DNA from: Stenotrophomonas sp. MMGLT7
Lineage (GTDB): Bacteria; Pseudomonadota; Gammaproteobacteria; Xanthomonadales; Xanthomonadaceae
Direction of reading: 5' to 3'
DNA: 64,000 nt
Assembly: GCF_021168555.1 (NCBI RefSeq)
Contig: NZ_JAJOZS010000001.1
Span: 372,001 to 436,000 of the forward strand
The first letter of the stretch is position 1; every line of letters starts with the position of its first letter. Below, piece by piece: positions 8,653 through 18,116 of this stretch. A program made the translations under genes and the position numbers. The notes beneath the pieces are model-generated. The model made no database searches, had not been told where the DNA came from, and worked only from the letters and a program-made list of their open reading frames with translations.

Positions 8653-11100
8653 CTACGGCACTCCGGCCGAATTCCAATGCGGCGTCGCCGCCCCCAGCAG
8701 GTGCCGCACGAAGAAGTCGTACTGGCGCCGCTGCACGTAGTCGATCGGGCCGCTGGAGCGGCCGACGCTGTGTTCGCCGCCGGGCACGCTGAGCAGGTCG
8801 AAGTCCTTGCCGGCGCGGATCAGCGCGTCCACCACCTGCGCGGTGGAGGCCGGGTCGACGTTGCTGTCCTGCTCGCCGACGATCAGCAGCAGGTCGCCGC
8901 GCAGCTTGGCGGCGTTGTCCACGCCGGAGGCGCGCGCGTAGCTGGCGTCCACCGGCCAGCCCATCCACTGCTCGTTCCAGCTGATCTTGTCCATGCGGTT
9001 GTCGTAGCAGCCGGCGTAGGCCACGCCGACCTTGTAGAAGTCCGGATGCCGCTCCAGTGCGCCGAGCGTGCTCTGGCCGCCGGCCGAGGCGCCGTAGATG
9101 CCGACGCGTGTGATGTCGTAGGACGGGTCCTGCGCGGCCAGCGCGCGATGCCAGGCGATGCGGTCGGGGAAGCCGGAATCGCCCAGGTTCTTCCAGGCCA
9201 CGTCGTGGAACGCCTTGGAGCGGTTGGCGGTGCCCATGCCGTCGATCTGCACGACGATGAAGCCCAGGTCGGCCTGGGCCTGCATGCCGATCTGCTTGTC
9301 GCCGCCGGAGTGGTAGCCGAACGGCCAGAAGGCCTTGGGCACGAAGGCATCGTGCGGGCCGGCGTAGATGTTCTCGATCACCGGGTACTTCCTGGCCGGG
9401 TCGTAGTCGCGCGGGCGCACCACCATGCCCCAGATGTCGGTGCGGCCGTCGCGGCCCTTGGCGACGAAGCTTTGTGGCGGCTTCCAGCCGGCGGCGAGCA
9501 GGCGCGAGATGTCGCCGCGCTCCAGCGTGCGCGCCAGGCTGCCGTCGATGCGGCGCAGCTCGGCCGCCGGCGCCAGGTCCGGGCGCGAGTACACGTCGAT
9601 GTACCACTGGCCATCCGGCGAGATCGCCACGTCGTGGTCGGCATCCTCATGGGTCAGGCGGACGAGGTTGCCGCCGTCGAAGTCCACCACGAACAGCTGC
9701 CGGTAGTACGGGTCCTTGCCCGCGTCCATGCCGCTGGCGCTGAACCAGATGCGGCGCCGGGCGTCGTCCACCCGCAGCACGTCGCGCACGATCCAGTCGC
9801 CCTGGGTGATCTGCTTCTTCACCCGGCCGCTGGCGCCGTCGAACAGGTACAGGTGGCGCCAGCCGTCGCGCTCGGAGATCCACACGATCTCCTTGCCGAG
9901 TCCATCGACCTCGTGGGCAAAGGTACGGTCGGCATGGACGAAGGTCTTCGCCGCCTCATCGACCGCCGCGTGCGCCCTGCCGCTGGCCGCGTCCACCGCG
10001 ACCACGCGCACGCGCTGGAAGCCGCGCTGCACGTACTGGAAGCTGAAGCTGGCGCCGTCGGCGCGCCACTGGATCGGCGACAGCTCGTAGGGATTGGCGA
10101 TGAGCGCGTCGTCGATCTCGCGGCGCGCACCATCCACGCCGAACAGCACCGGCCGCTCGATGTCCACCGCATCGCCGGGCTTGGGATAGAGCTGGGTGCG
10201 CAGCTTCGGCTGCAGCTGGTCCGGGGGCGAGGACTCGACCCGCGTCACCAGCCGCGGATAGCCCGGCTTGACCCGGTACAGCGCGAAATGGCGCGAATCC
10301 GGTGCCCAGGCGATGGTCTCGGGATCGTAGAAGTCCCCTGCACGCCCATCGCTGGACAGGCGCAGGACGCGGCCGTCGGCGACGTGGCGCAATGCCACAT
10401 CGAAGCCATCGGCATAGGCCTCCCACTGCCCATCCGGGGAGGGCCGCGGACGGTTGTCGGCGGGCACGCGCAGGTCGCGCACCACGCCGAAGCCGCGCGG
10501 ACGACGCTGCCGGGGTTCCGGCGCGCAGGTGTAGTCGGCTGGTGTCGCGTCAACGCTCGAATGTCGATCTTGCGCACCGCCATCGGCTCGCGGCGCAAGG
10601 CGCGGACCGCCGCCAGGACTGGCCGTCCTGGCAAGGTCCGCAACGCTGCGACGCGAGTCGAGGGCAAGTGCGGGGGCGGCATTCGGGCGTTGGCGCGACA
10701 CCCAGGTGCAGCGCCAAGCCGTGTCGTCGATGTCGAAGCGGATCGCGCCATGCGGGTCGTTGCCGCTGGCGGCGTAGTCGAACTGCTCGAACGGCAACCG
10801 CAGAGGCGCGTAGTCGTGGCCGCTGGCCTTCGACAGCGCCTGCGCCAGCCGCACCGCGTCGAACGCCGGCTGCGGCGCGCCGCCGGCCGGGCCGCCGAGC
10901 ACGAAGGCGAAGCCGCCCTCCACCGTCTTGCGGTAGTGGAAGCGCCCGTCGTCGCGCCACTGTGCCGGGAAGGCGACGTCGCGGGTCAGCCCGCTCCAGG
11001 CCTCGCGCAGGCCGAGCGAGCGCGCGTAGTCGGCGGGTGCCGGCGCGGCGTGAGCGGTGCCCAGCCAGGCCAGCAGCAGCGATGCGACGATTTTCCTCAT
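8653..11100 (-). CDS. S9 family peptidase, dipeptidyl-peptidase IV-like
   Basis: 815 residues from the ATG at 11100, chosen because it begins a clean Sec signal peptide (MRKIVASLLLAWLGTAHA). It has a DPP-IV type beta-propeller (to about residue 550) followed by an alpha/beta hydrolase. The nucleophile is in GASAGG near residue 670, the acid in VGEQDSNVDP and the histidine in GGEHSVG. The family removes X-Pro dipeptides from peptide N-termini in the periplasm. The sequence around the nucleophile is GASAGG rather than the classical GWSYGG, so the exact specificity is open. It fits a locus for proline- and hydroxyproline-rich peptides. Confidence 0.9.
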   Translation of the reverse strand: MRKIVASLLLAWLGTAHAAPAPADYARSLGLREAWSGLTRDVAFPAQWRDDGRFHYRKTVEGGFAFVLGGPAGGAPQPAFDAVRLAQALSKASGHDYAPLRLPFEQFDYAASGNDPHGAIRFDIDDTAWRCTWVSRQRPNAAPALALDSRRSVADLARTASPGGGPRLAPRADGGAQDRHSSVDATPADYTCAPEPRQRRPRGFGVVRDLRVPADNRPRPSPDGQWEAYADGFDVALRHVADGRVLRLSSDGRAGDFYDPETIAWAPDSRHFALYRVKPGYPRLVTRVESSPPDQLQPKLRTQLYPKPGDAVDIERPVLFGVDGARREIDDALIANPYELSPIQWRADGASFSFQYVQRGFQRVRVVAVDAASGRAHAAVDEAAKTFVHADRTFAHEVDGLGKEIVWISERDGWRHLYLFDGASGRVKKQITQGDWIVRDVLRVDDARRRIWFSASGMDAGKDPYYRQLFVVDFDGGNLVRLTHEDADHDVAISPDGQWYIDVYSRPDLAPAAELRRIDGSLARTLERGDISRLLAAGWKPPQSFVAKGRDGRTDIWGMVVRPRDYDPARKYPVIENIYAGPHDAFVPKAFWPFGYHSGGDKQIGMQAQADLGFIVVQIDGMGTANRSKAFHDVAWKNLGDSGFPDRIAWHRALAAQDPSYDITRVGIYGASAGGQSTLGALERHPDFYKVGVAYAGCYDNRMDKISWNEQWMGWPVDASYARASGVDNAAKLRGDLLLIVGEQDSNVDPASTAQVVDALIRAGKDFDLLSVPGGEHSVGRSSGPIDYVQRRQYDFFVRHLLGAATPHWNSAGVP

Positions 11101-11125
11101 ATGCCCTCCGATCGCGGCAGTCTCC

Positions 11126-11247
11126 GTAGAGCGGAGCTCGCTCCGCTGGGCCATTGCCGGTAGAGCCCCCAGCGGAGCGAGCTCCGCTCTACTCCATCAT
11201 CTTCTTCCCGCGCCGGTAGAGCCCCAGCGGAGCAAGCTCCGCTCTAC
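11126..11247. repeat. Cluster of three GTAG-type palindromic repeats (REP)
   Basis: Three stems with the core AGCGGAGC/GCTCCGCT lie at about 11126-11150, 11160-11192 and 11216-11247, with GTAG at one end and CTAC at the other. This resembles the SMAG/GTAG REP family described in Stenotrophomonas. The last copy overlaps the permease stop codon: its CTAC supplies the TAG read on the minus strand at 11244-11246. Confidence 0.8.
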
Positions 11248-12815
11248 TCTCCATCGTCCTCTTCCAGCGCCAGTTCCTCGCTGCGCAGCCCGCTGCATGC
11301 GCCCCAGTAGTAGACGCCGAAGGCGATCACGGCCATCGCCAGCGTATCCCAGGGATGCGCGATCGCGCCGATGCCGCCGAAGGTGCCCAGGTACGATACG
11401 CCCATCACCAGCACGTAGAAGCCGATCAGCCACAGCGAGCCGCGCACCTGCCGCAATAGCCGTGGCCGCGCCGCGCGCGACGGCAGCCGCAGCAGCACGT
11501 AGCCGGCGAACAGCAGCACCTGCAATCCCAGCAGCCACGACAGCGTCTGCCAGGTGGACCAGTAGACGATCAGCGCGGCGACCACGAACGAAAGCGGCCC
11601 GAGCACGCCGAACGCGCTCACCCGGAACGGCCGCGGCAGGCCCGGCGCACTGCGGCGCAGTGCCGCCACGCTCACCGGCGCCACCGCGTAGCTGAGCACC
11701 AGCGCCGCGGACACCACGCTGATCAGCGTCTCCCACGACGGGAACGGCAGCGTCCAGAACACCGACAGCGCCAGGCTCAGCCACAGCGCCGGGCGCGGGA
11801 TGCCGGACTTGGCGTCCACCCGGGTCAGCACCGGCAGGAAACCGCCGCTGCGGGCCCAGCCATAGACAACGCGCGGGGTGGCGTTCATGTAGATGTTGCC
11901 GGTGCCGCTGGGCGAGACCACCGCATCGCAGACCACCAGCACCGCCAGCCAGCCCATGCCCAGCGCCATCGCGATGTCGCGGTACGGCAGCGAGTACTGC
12001 TTGTCGATGCCGGTCCAGCCGTTGCCCAGCTGCTCGGTGGGGATGCCGCCCAGGAACGCTAGCTGCAGCAGCACGTAGATCACCGTGGACAGCGTCACCG
12101 ACAGGATCAGCGCGATCGGGATGGTGCGCTGCGGCTGCCGGACCTCGCTGGCGACCGACACGATCGGGGTCAGGCCGAGGTAGGCGAAGATGATGCCGCC
12201 GGCCGAGATCGCCGCCTCCACCCCGGCCGCGCCGAACGGCGCGAAGCCCTGCACGTGCAGGTTCTCGCTCTTGAAGTGCGTCAGCAGCAGCACGATCACC
12301 AGCAGCGGCACCAGGAACTTGAACACACTGATGACGTTGTTGGCCTTGGCGAAGGTCTTGACGCTGAAGTAGTTCAGGCCGAAGAACAGCAGCAGCAACG
12401 CGAACTGGAACAGCCAGCCCCACACGCTGGGATGGCTGCCGCCGGGCTGGTTCAGGCCCGGGAACCAGGCCGAGGCGTACTGGCGGCTGGCCTCGGCCTC
12501 GATGGCGATCAGGCTGGAGAACGCGATCAGGGTGATGAGGCCCATCAGCGAGCCGAGCAGCGGGCCGTGTGAGTACTCCGGGTAGCGCACCACCCCGCCC
12601 GCGCGCGGCAGCGCCGCGCCCAGCTCGCAGTAGACCAGGCCGAGCAGGAACACCGCGATGCCGCCGACCAACCACGACACGATGCCGGCCGGACCGGCCA
12701 TGGCCGCGACGTGGCTGGCGGCGAACAGCCAGCCGGAGCCGAAGATCGAGCCGAGCCCGATGAAGGTCAGGTCGGTCAGGCTCAGACGCTTGTGGAACTT
12801 GCCTTGTGCAGTCAT
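11244..12815 (-). CDS. APC-superfamily amino-acid permease
   Basis: 523 residues with about twelve hydrophobic segments. The start MTAQGKFHKRLSLTDLTFIG and the first-helix motif GLGSIFGSGWLF are typical of amino acid-polyamine-organocation transporters. The ATG at 12815 was chosen because upstream codons encode no membrane-protein-like sequence. It is an inner-membrane importer for an amino acid, perhaps proline or hydroxyproline given its neighbours, though the sequence does not prove this. The stop codon is provided by a palindromic repeat. Confidence 0.88.
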   Translation of the reverse strand: MTAQGKFHKRLSLTDLTFIGLGSIFGSGWLFAASHVAAMAGPAGIVSWLVGGIAVFLLGLVYCELGAALPRAGGVVRYPEYSHGPLLGSLMGLITLIAFSSLIAIEAEASRQYASAWFPGLNQPGGSHPSVWGWLFQFALLLLFFGLNYFSVKTFAKANNVISVFKFLVPLLVIVLLLTHFKSENLHVQGFAPFGAAGVEAAISAGGIIFAYLGLTPIVSVASEVRQPQRTIPIALILSVTLSTVIYVLLQLAFLGGIPTEQLGNGWTGIDKQYSLPYRDIAMALGMGWLAVLVVCDAVVSPSGTGNIYMNATPRVVYGWARSGGFLPVLTRVDAKSGIPRPALWLSLALSVFWTLPFPSWETLISVVSAALVLSYAVAPVSVAALRRSAPGLPRPFRVSAFGVLGPLSFVVAALIVYWSTWQTLSWLLGLQVLLFAGYVLLRLPSRAARPRLLRQVRGSLWLIGFYVLVMGVSYLGTFGGIGAIAHPWDTLAMAVIAFGVYYWGACSGLRSEELALEEDDGE

Positions 12816-12902
12816 GGATTTCCCCAGCAGGTAACGTTCGACAGTACGAGCCGCAGCGGGTGCGACTCCGGGTGGCCTAGGGTGTATTGCCATTCAAGCG
12901 AG

Positions 12903-13040
12903 CCCTTCTCCCGCGTGCGGGACTCACGGCCCCCTTTTCGGGGGAAGGTGGCGCGCAGCGCCAGATGAGGGTGCTTTACACGCTCGCGGCATTCCCCCAT
13001 CCGCCCTTCGGGCACCTTCCCCCGCACGCGGGGGAAGGGC
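12903..13040. repeat. Intergenic CCCTTCTCCCG-type palindromic repeat pair
   Basis: A pair of stems of the kind CCCTTCTCCCGC...GCGGGGGAAGG, flanked by CCATCCGCCC and GCGCCAGATGAGGG. The same family recurs at 16784-16907, 19738-19972 and 25596-25722. It fills the gap between the two minus-strand genes and could form mRNA hairpins. Confidence 0.75.
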
Positions 13041-13097
13041 GAAATCCTGGCCGCCCGGAGTTTCTCCTACAAAAACAGCCTGCCATGCGGCGGATTC

Positions 13098-14909
13098 TCA
13101 GCGGCCGGTCGCGGCCTCGCCCCACGGCGACTTGCCGCCTTCGGCGATGAACTGGTCGATGCGCGCCTCCAGCACCGGCAGCGGCACCGAGCCCAGCGAC
13201 AGCACCGCGTCGTGGAAATTGCGGATGTCGAACTTCGCGCCCAGCGCCTGCTCGGCCTTGCGCCGCAGCTCGATGATCTTCAGCTCGCCCAGGTAGTAGC
13301 TCAGCGCCTGGCCCGGCCAGGCGATGTAGCGGTCGACCTCGGTGGTGATCTCGTGCTCGCTCAGCGCGGCGTTGTCGCGCAGGTAGGCCAGCGCCTGCTC
13401 GCGGCTCCAGCCCTCGTGGTGGACGCCGGTGTCGATCACCAGCCGTGCCGCGCGCCACACCTGGTAGGTCAGGTAGCCGAAGCGCTCGTAGGGCGTGGTG
13501 TACATGCCCATCTCCTGGCCCAGGTACTCGCAGTACAGCGCCCAGCCCTCGCCGTAGGCCGACAGGTAGCCGTAGCGGCGGAACTCCGGCAGCTCGGCGG
13601 TCTCGGCCGCCAGCGACATCTGCAGCGAGTGGCCCGGCGAGGACTCGTGCAGGGTCAGCGCCGGCAGCACGTACAGCGGCCGCGACGGCAGGTTCCAGGT
13701 GTTGAGCCAGTAGGTATCCAGGCCGCCGCGGCCGCCGGTGTAGAACGGCGCCAGGTCGTCGGGCACCGGCTTGATGGTGAAGCGCTGGCGCGGCACCCGG
13801 CCGAAGTACCGGCCCAGGTTGCCGTCCATCACCTTGGCGATCCAGGCGGCGTGTTCGAGCAGCTGCTGCGGGGTCCTGGCGTAGAACTGCGGATCGGTGC
13901 GCAGGAACGCCAGGAAGTCTGAAAAACTGCCCTTGAAGCCGACCTCGGCCATCACCTGCTGCATTTCCCCGCGCAGCCGCGCGACCTCGCGCAGGCCGAT
14001 CCGGTGGATCTGCTCGGGGTCCATGTCCTCGGTGACGAACTCGCGGATCTGCGCGCGGTAGTAGGCCTTGCCGTCCGGCAGCGCCTCGGCCGCCAGCGTG
14101 GTGCGGGCCTTGGGCAGGTACTCCTCGCGCATGAATGCCAGCAGCCCTGCGTAGGCCGGGATCACGCTGCGCTCGATCGCCGCCAGCGCCTGCTGCCGCA
14201 GCTGCGCCTGCTCGGCCGCGGGGATCGAGGCCGGCATGTCCTTGAACGGGGTGTAGAACAGGTTGTCCTCGCCGCCGGCCCCGGCGACGTCGGCGATCGA
14301 CTGGTCGCGCCCGGCCAGCGTCACCCGCGGCTGGCTGAAGCCGCGCGCCAGGCCGGCGCGCATGTTGGCGACCTGCTGGTCGAAGTAGCGCGGGATGTCG
14401 GCCAGCTGCGCCAGGTAGCGGCGGTAGTCCTCGACGCTGCGGAAGGTCCCTCGCGCGGTGAAGCCGAGGTCGCTCCAGAACGCGGTGTCGCTGTTGAACG
14501 GCATCTCCCAGGCGCGGTACCTCTGCTGGTCGAGCAGCGTGGCGATCTGGTTGCGGTAGACGTCGAAGTCGATGCGGGTCGGCGCGTCCAGGGCACCGCG
14601 GTCGATGGCGTCCAGCTCGGCCATCACCTGCTGCCAGTACGCCGTGCGCGCGTCCTGCGTGTCCGGGTCCACCTTCGGCAGGTGGTCGGCGGCCGCGCCC
14701 GGGCCGTCCTCGTCGTCGGCGCCGGCTTCCTGCTCCTGGCGCCAGGCCCACTCGCGCTCGTACAGCGCCTTGAAGCGCGCGGGCGGCGTGTCCTTTGCAG
14801 GAGGGGCTTCAGCCCCGATGGGGTCTGCGCGTACACCGGTCGGGACCAGCGTCCCTCCCGCAACGGCAATGGCGATCAGGGCGGCAGGCAGAACGCGCAG
14901 TCGGTTCAT
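13098..14909 (-). CDS. DUF885 family hydrolase, first paralogue
   Basis: 603 residues from the ATG at 14909, which overlaps the stop of the upstream DUF885 gene by 4 bp. It starts with a Sec-type signal peptide ending near GVRA|DP. The conserved motif LHESSPGHSLQ (HExxPGH) and the C-terminal FDIRNFHDAVLSLGSVPL are DUF885 signatures, so it is probably a metal-dependent periplasmic peptidase-like enzyme. The segment joining signal peptide and mature part is encoded by a palindromic repeat (about 14797-14861). Its pairing with a second paralogue and an Xaa-Pro peptidase suggests peptide breakdown. Confidence 0.88.
   Translation of the reverse strand: MNRLRVLPAALIAIAVAGGTLVPTGVRADPIGAEAPPAKDTPPARFKALYEREWAWRQEQEAGADDEDGPGAAADHLPKVDPDTQDARTAYWQQVMAELDAIDRGALDAPTRIDFDVYRNQIATLLDQQRYRAWEMPFNSDTAFWSDLGFTARGTFRSVEDYRRYLAQLADIPRYFDQQVANMRAGLARGFSQPRVTLAGRDQSIADVAGAGGEDNLFYTPFKDMPASIPAAEQAQLRQQALAAIERSVIPAYAGLLAFMREEYLPKARTTLAAEALPDGKAYYRAQIREFVTEDMDPEQIHRIGLREVARLRGEMQQVMAEVGFKGSFSDFLAFLRTDPQFYARTPQQLLEHAAWIAKVMDGNLGRYFGRVPRQRFTIKPVPDDLAPFYTGGRGGLDTYWLNTWNLPSRPLYVLPALTLHESSPGHSLQMSLAAETAELPEFRRYGYLSAYGEGWALYCEYLGQEMGMYTTPYERFGYLTYQVWRAARLVIDTGVHHEGWSREQALAYLRDNAALSEHEITTEVDRYIAWPGQALSYYLGELKIIELRRKAEQALGAKFDIRNFHDAVLSLGSVPLPVLEARIDQFIAEGGKSPWGEAATGR
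14797..14861. repeat. Palindromic repeat embedded in coding sequence
   Basis: The pattern GGAGGGGCTTCAGCCCCGAT...GGTCGGGACCAGCGTCCCTCC is the bipartite stem layout of intergenic REP elements (compare 27217-27284). Here it lies inside the DUF885 reading frame and encodes the residues around the signal-peptidase site, GGTLVPTGVRADPIGAEAPP. Confidence 0.7.
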
Positions 14910-16750
14910 GCTTTTGCTTTCTCCTCGGGTTGCGGAGCCGGCGCCGCGCCGGCCTTGACCTGGGCGATCCAGGCATCGATGCGTTGGTCGAGCAGGTCCA
15001 GCGGCATCGCGCCGCCGCCGAGGATCGCGTCGTGGAAGGCGCGGATGTCGAAGCGGTCGCCCAGCTCCTGCTCGGCCTTCGCGCGCAGCGCCAGGATCTC
15101 CAGTTGGCCGATCTTGTAGCCCAGCGCCTGCCCCGGCCAGAGGATGTAGCGGTCGGTCTCGGCCTGGATGCTGGGCTCGTCGTCGGATGGATGGGCGTGG
15201 AAGAAATCCACCATCTGCTGCCGCGTCCAGCGCTTGTAGTGCACGCCGGTGTCGAGCACCAGCCGGTTGGCGCGCAGCAGTTCGCCGCACAGGCGGCCGT
15301 AGTCGCTGTACGGGTCCTTGAAGAAGCCGACCTCCTTGCCCAGGCGCTCGGCGTACAGCGCCCAGCCCTCGATGAAGGCGTTGTAGCCGGCCTGCTGGCG
15401 GAACGGCGGCAGCGGCAGGGTCTGGGCGAGCGAGATCTGCAGGTGATGGCCCGGCACGCCCTCGTGGTAGGCGGTGGTCTCGATGTTGATCAGGGTGCGC
15501 TCGCTGGCGTCGTTGGCGTTGACCATCACGATCGCCGGCCTGCTGCCCTCCGGGTTGCTCTGCCAGTACTCCGCACCCGGCGCCTCGCGCCGGAACGCCG
15601 GCATGCCCTGCACCACCAGCGGCGTCTCCGGCAGGTGGCCGAACAGCTTCGGCAGTTCCGGCTGCATGCCGGCGATGTAGCCGCGGTAAAGATCGAGGAT
15701 CTGCTCGCTGGAGCTGGCGAAGTGGCTGCGGTCGGCGTCCACCGCCTTGCGGAAGCTGGCCAGGTCGGGATAGCCCTGGGCCTTGGCGATCGCGGTCATC
15801 TCGGCCTCGATCCGCGCGACTTCCTGCAGGCCGATCTGGTGGATCTGCTCGGCCGTCCTGTCGCTGGTGGTCTGGGTGTGGATCGCGAACGCGTAGCGCT
15901 TCTCGCCGTCGGGCAGCGACCACACGCCCTCGTGCTCGCGGCCCTTGGCGGCGTACTCGTCGCGCACGAAGGCAGCCAGCTTGGCGTAGGCCGGGCGCAC
16001 CTGCTGGTCGATCGCGGCGATCACCTGCCGGCGCAGCGCGTCGCGCTGCGCCGGATCGGGCACTGCCGCGTCGAGCTTGTGCAGCGGCGAGGCGAACGGG
16101 CTGTCGGCGCCGGCCGGCTCGGCGATCTTGCCGATCTGCGCCGGCAGCTTCTCCAGCAGGTAGCGCGGCTGGGTCAGCCCGTCCTTCGCCCCTTGCCGCG
16201 AGACTTCGACCACTTGGTCCAGCAGCGCGGGAATGGCCTGCAGGCGCGCGATGTAGTCCTGGAAGTCCTTGGCGTTCTTGAACGGGAACGTATCGCCCAT
16301 GCCGGCCAGCGACAGCTGGATGCCGCCGACCGGCTCCATCGGCATCGCGTAGGTCTTCAGCGCGATGCCTTGCAACTGGTCGCGCAGCTGCCGCAGCATC
16401 ATCTGCAGGCTGAGCTGGCGCTGTTCGTCCAGCGCCTTGGCGTCCACCGCCTCGAACTGTTTCAGGAATCCCTCGGCAGCCGCCCGCTCGGCCTCCACCG
16501 CCGCCAGCGAGTAGTCGCTCCAGCGGTCGTTGTAGCGCCGGTCGCCGATGATGCTGGCCATTTCCGGGTTGTGTTCGAGCTGGTGCTGCCATTGCCGTTC
16601 GAGCAGCGCGTCGAAGGCCTGCGCGGCCGGCTCGGGCGAGGCCGACTGCGTCGCGGCGGGCGCGGCGGCGGTCGGCGGCTGCGATGGCGCGCAGGCCGAC
16701 AGCAGCACGGCGGACAGCAGCGATAGGGCGAAAGATCGGGTCAACGGCAT
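14906..16750 (-). CDS. DUF885 family lipoprotein, second paralogue
   Basis: 614 residues from the ATG at 16750. MPLTRSFALSLLSAVLLSAC is a lipoprotein signal with lipobox LSAC and Cys20, so the protein should be membrane-anchored. The core motif YHEGVPGHHLQISLAQ (HExxPGHH) and the end motif FDIRAFHDAILGGGAMPLDL match DUF885. The longer frame upstream is repeat-derived, so I rejected earlier starts. It overlaps the next DUF885 gene by 4 bp. The family is associated with peptide or ester hydrolysis, and the substrate here is unproven. Confidence 0.88.
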   Translation of the reverse strand: MPLTRSFALSLLSAVLLSACAPSQPPTAAAPAATQSASPEPAAQAFDALLERQWQHQLEHNPEMASIIGDRRYNDRWSDYSLAAVEAERAAAEGFLKQFEAVDAKALDEQRQLSLQMMLRQLRDQLQGIALKTYAMPMEPVGGIQLSLAGMGDTFPFKNAKDFQDYIARLQAIPALLDQVVEVSRQGAKDGLTQPRYLLEKLPAQIGKIAEPAGADSPFASPLHKLDAAVPDPAQRDALRRQVIAAIDQQVRPAYAKLAAFVRDEYAAKGREHEGVWSLPDGEKRYAFAIHTQTTSDRTAEQIHQIGLQEVARIEAEMTAIAKAQGYPDLASFRKAVDADRSHFASSSEQILDLYRGYIAGMQPELPKLFGHLPETPLVVQGMPAFRREAPGAEYWQSNPEGSRPAIVMVNANDASERTLINIETTAYHEGVPGHHLQISLAQTLPLPPFRQQAGYNAFIEGWALYAERLGKEVGFFKDPYSDYGRLCGELLRANRLVLDTGVHYKRWTRQQMVDFFHAHPSDDEPSIQAETDRYILWPGQALGYKIGQLEILALRAKAEQELGDRFDIRAFHDAILGGGAMPLDLLDQRIDAWIAQVKAGAAPAPQPEEKAKA

Positions 16751-16783
16751 GCGCTCGCTCCGGGGATTTTCTGGTTTGTCGGT

Positions 16784-16907
16784 GGGGCTGCCCTCATCCG
16801 GCGCTGCGCGCCACCTTCTCCCACAAGTGGGAGAAGGAAAAGGCATGCCGCTCCCTTCTCCCGCTTGCGGGAGAAGGTGCCCCGAAGGGGCGGATGAGGG
16901 CAGCCCC
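16784..16907. repeat. Large palindromic intergenic repeat
   Basis: The outer arms GGGGCTGCCCTCATCCG and CGGATGAGGGCAGCCCC are perfect inverted copies, with inner CTTCTCCC/GGGAGAAGG stems. It belongs to the same family as 12903-13040 and 25596-25722. Confidence 0.8.
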
Positions 16908-16913
16908 ACGCCA

Positions 16914-18116
16914 TCACGCGAACGGCCGGTCGATCGCCGGCGACGGCGGCGTGAACCACTGCGCGCCGTCCTCGGTGACGTGGAAATGGTCTTCCAGGCG
17001 CACGCCGAACCTGCCGGGCACCACGATCATCGGCTCGTCGCTGGCGCACATGCCCGGTCGCAGCGGCCGGGTGTCGCCACGCACCATGTACGGCGCCTCG
17101 TGGATCGCCAGGCCACAGCCGTGGCCGGTGCGGTGCGGCAGCCCCGGCAGGCGGTAGTCCGGACCGAGCCCGGCCGCCTCCAGCACCCGCCGCGCGGCAC
17201 GGTCCACGTCCTCGCAGGCCACGCCCGGGCGCACCGCGGCGAACGCCGCAGCCTGCGCGGCCTGCTCCAGCTCCCAGATCCGCTTGTGCTCGTCGCTGGC
17301 CTTGCCGTAGACCCACGTGCGGGTGATGTCGGAGTGGTAGCCCTGCACGGTGCAGCCGGTGTCGATCAGCGCCAGTTCGCCTTCGCGCAGGTGCTGCACG
17401 CCGGGAATGCCGTGCGGGAACGCGGTGGCGTGGCCGTACTGCACGATGCAGAAGGTCGAGCCGTCGTCGGCGCCGAGCGCGCGGTGCGCGCTGTCGATGA
17501 AGCGCACCAGCTCGTCGGTGCCCAGGCCTTCGCGGGCGATGCCGGCGGCTAGCCGCTGCACCAGCAGGGTCATGTCGCAGGCCTGCTGCATCAGCGCCAG
17601 CTCGGCCGGCGACTTGCACATGCGGCAGCCGTCGATCACCGGCGCGGCATCGACGATGGCCTGCGCGTCCAGGTGCCTGCTCAGACCGGTGTGGACCGCG
17701 AATGCCGCGCCCGGGTCCAGCGCCAGCGTGCGCGCGCCGCGCTCGGCCATCGCCGCGGCGACCATCGCACAGGGATCCTCGTGTTCCTCCCACAGGCGCT
17801 TGGCCGCGGGGATCGCCAGCACCGCGTCGAGCGAGCCCTCCTCGAACACCGGGCAGAAGATCAGCGGATCGCCCTGTGCGGTGACCAGCAGCGCGACCAG
17901 CCGCTCGCTCGCGCCCCACGGCACCCTGGCGAAGTAGCGCAGCGAGGTGCCGGCGTTGACCAGCAGTGCGTCGGCGCCGAGCGTGCGCAGCAGCGCGCGG
18001 GCGTGCTCGATGCGCTGCTGGTACTCGGCGGAGGAAATCGCCGGGGCGAGTTGCGTCCACGGCTGCAGTTGCGCCTGCGCTTCGGCGAGGCTCAGGTGGC
18101 CGATCTGTTCGCTCAT
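16914..18116 (-). CDS. M24 family Xaa-Pro dipeptidase/aminopeptidase
   Basis: 400 residues from the ATG at 18116, overlapping the dehydrogenase stop by 4 bp. The creatinase-type N-domain is followed by a pita-bread metallopeptidase. The five metal ligands can be assigned: Asp in LIDTGC, Asp in YHSDITRT, His in HRTGHGCGLAIHE, Glu in SDEPMIVV and Glu in GVRLEDHF. It has no signal peptide, so it is cytoplasmic. Cleavage at X-Pro or X-Hyp bonds would release the imino acid for the hydroxyproline enzymes encoded directly upstream in the same operon. Confidence 0.92.
   Translation of the reverse strand: MSEQIGHLSLAEAQAQLQPWTQLAPAISSAEYQQRIEHARALLRTLGADALLVNAGTSLRYFARVPWGASERLVALLVTAQGDPLIFCPVFEEGSLDAVLAIPAAKRLWEEHEDPCAMVAAAMAERGARTLALDPGAAFAVHTGLSRHLDAQAIVDAAPVIDGCRMCKSPAELALMQQACDMTLLVQRLAAGIAREGLGTDELVRFIDSAHRALGADDGSTFCIVQYGHATAFPHGIPGVQHLREGELALIDTGCTVQGYHSDITRTWVYGKASDEHKRIWELEQAAQAAAFAAVRPGVACEDVDRAARRVLEAAGLGPDYRLPGLPHRTGHGCGLAIHEAPYMVRGDTRPLRPGMCASDEPMIVVPGRFGVRLEDHFHVTEDGAQWFTPPSPAIDRPFA

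Noticed and set aside
8581-11163. 860-residue plus-strand frame opposite the S9 peptidase
   Set aside because: Antisense shadow; the minus strand carries a signal peptide and a full catalytic triad.
11126-11247. Possible CRISPR array
   Set aside because: Units are palindromic, few and irregularly spaced, without constant spacer length or cas genes; they are REP-type repeats.
13098-16592. 1164-residue minus-strand frame joining two DUF885 genes
   Set aside because: The first half is an out-of-frame reading of the upstream DUF885 gene; only the part from 14909 onward is real.
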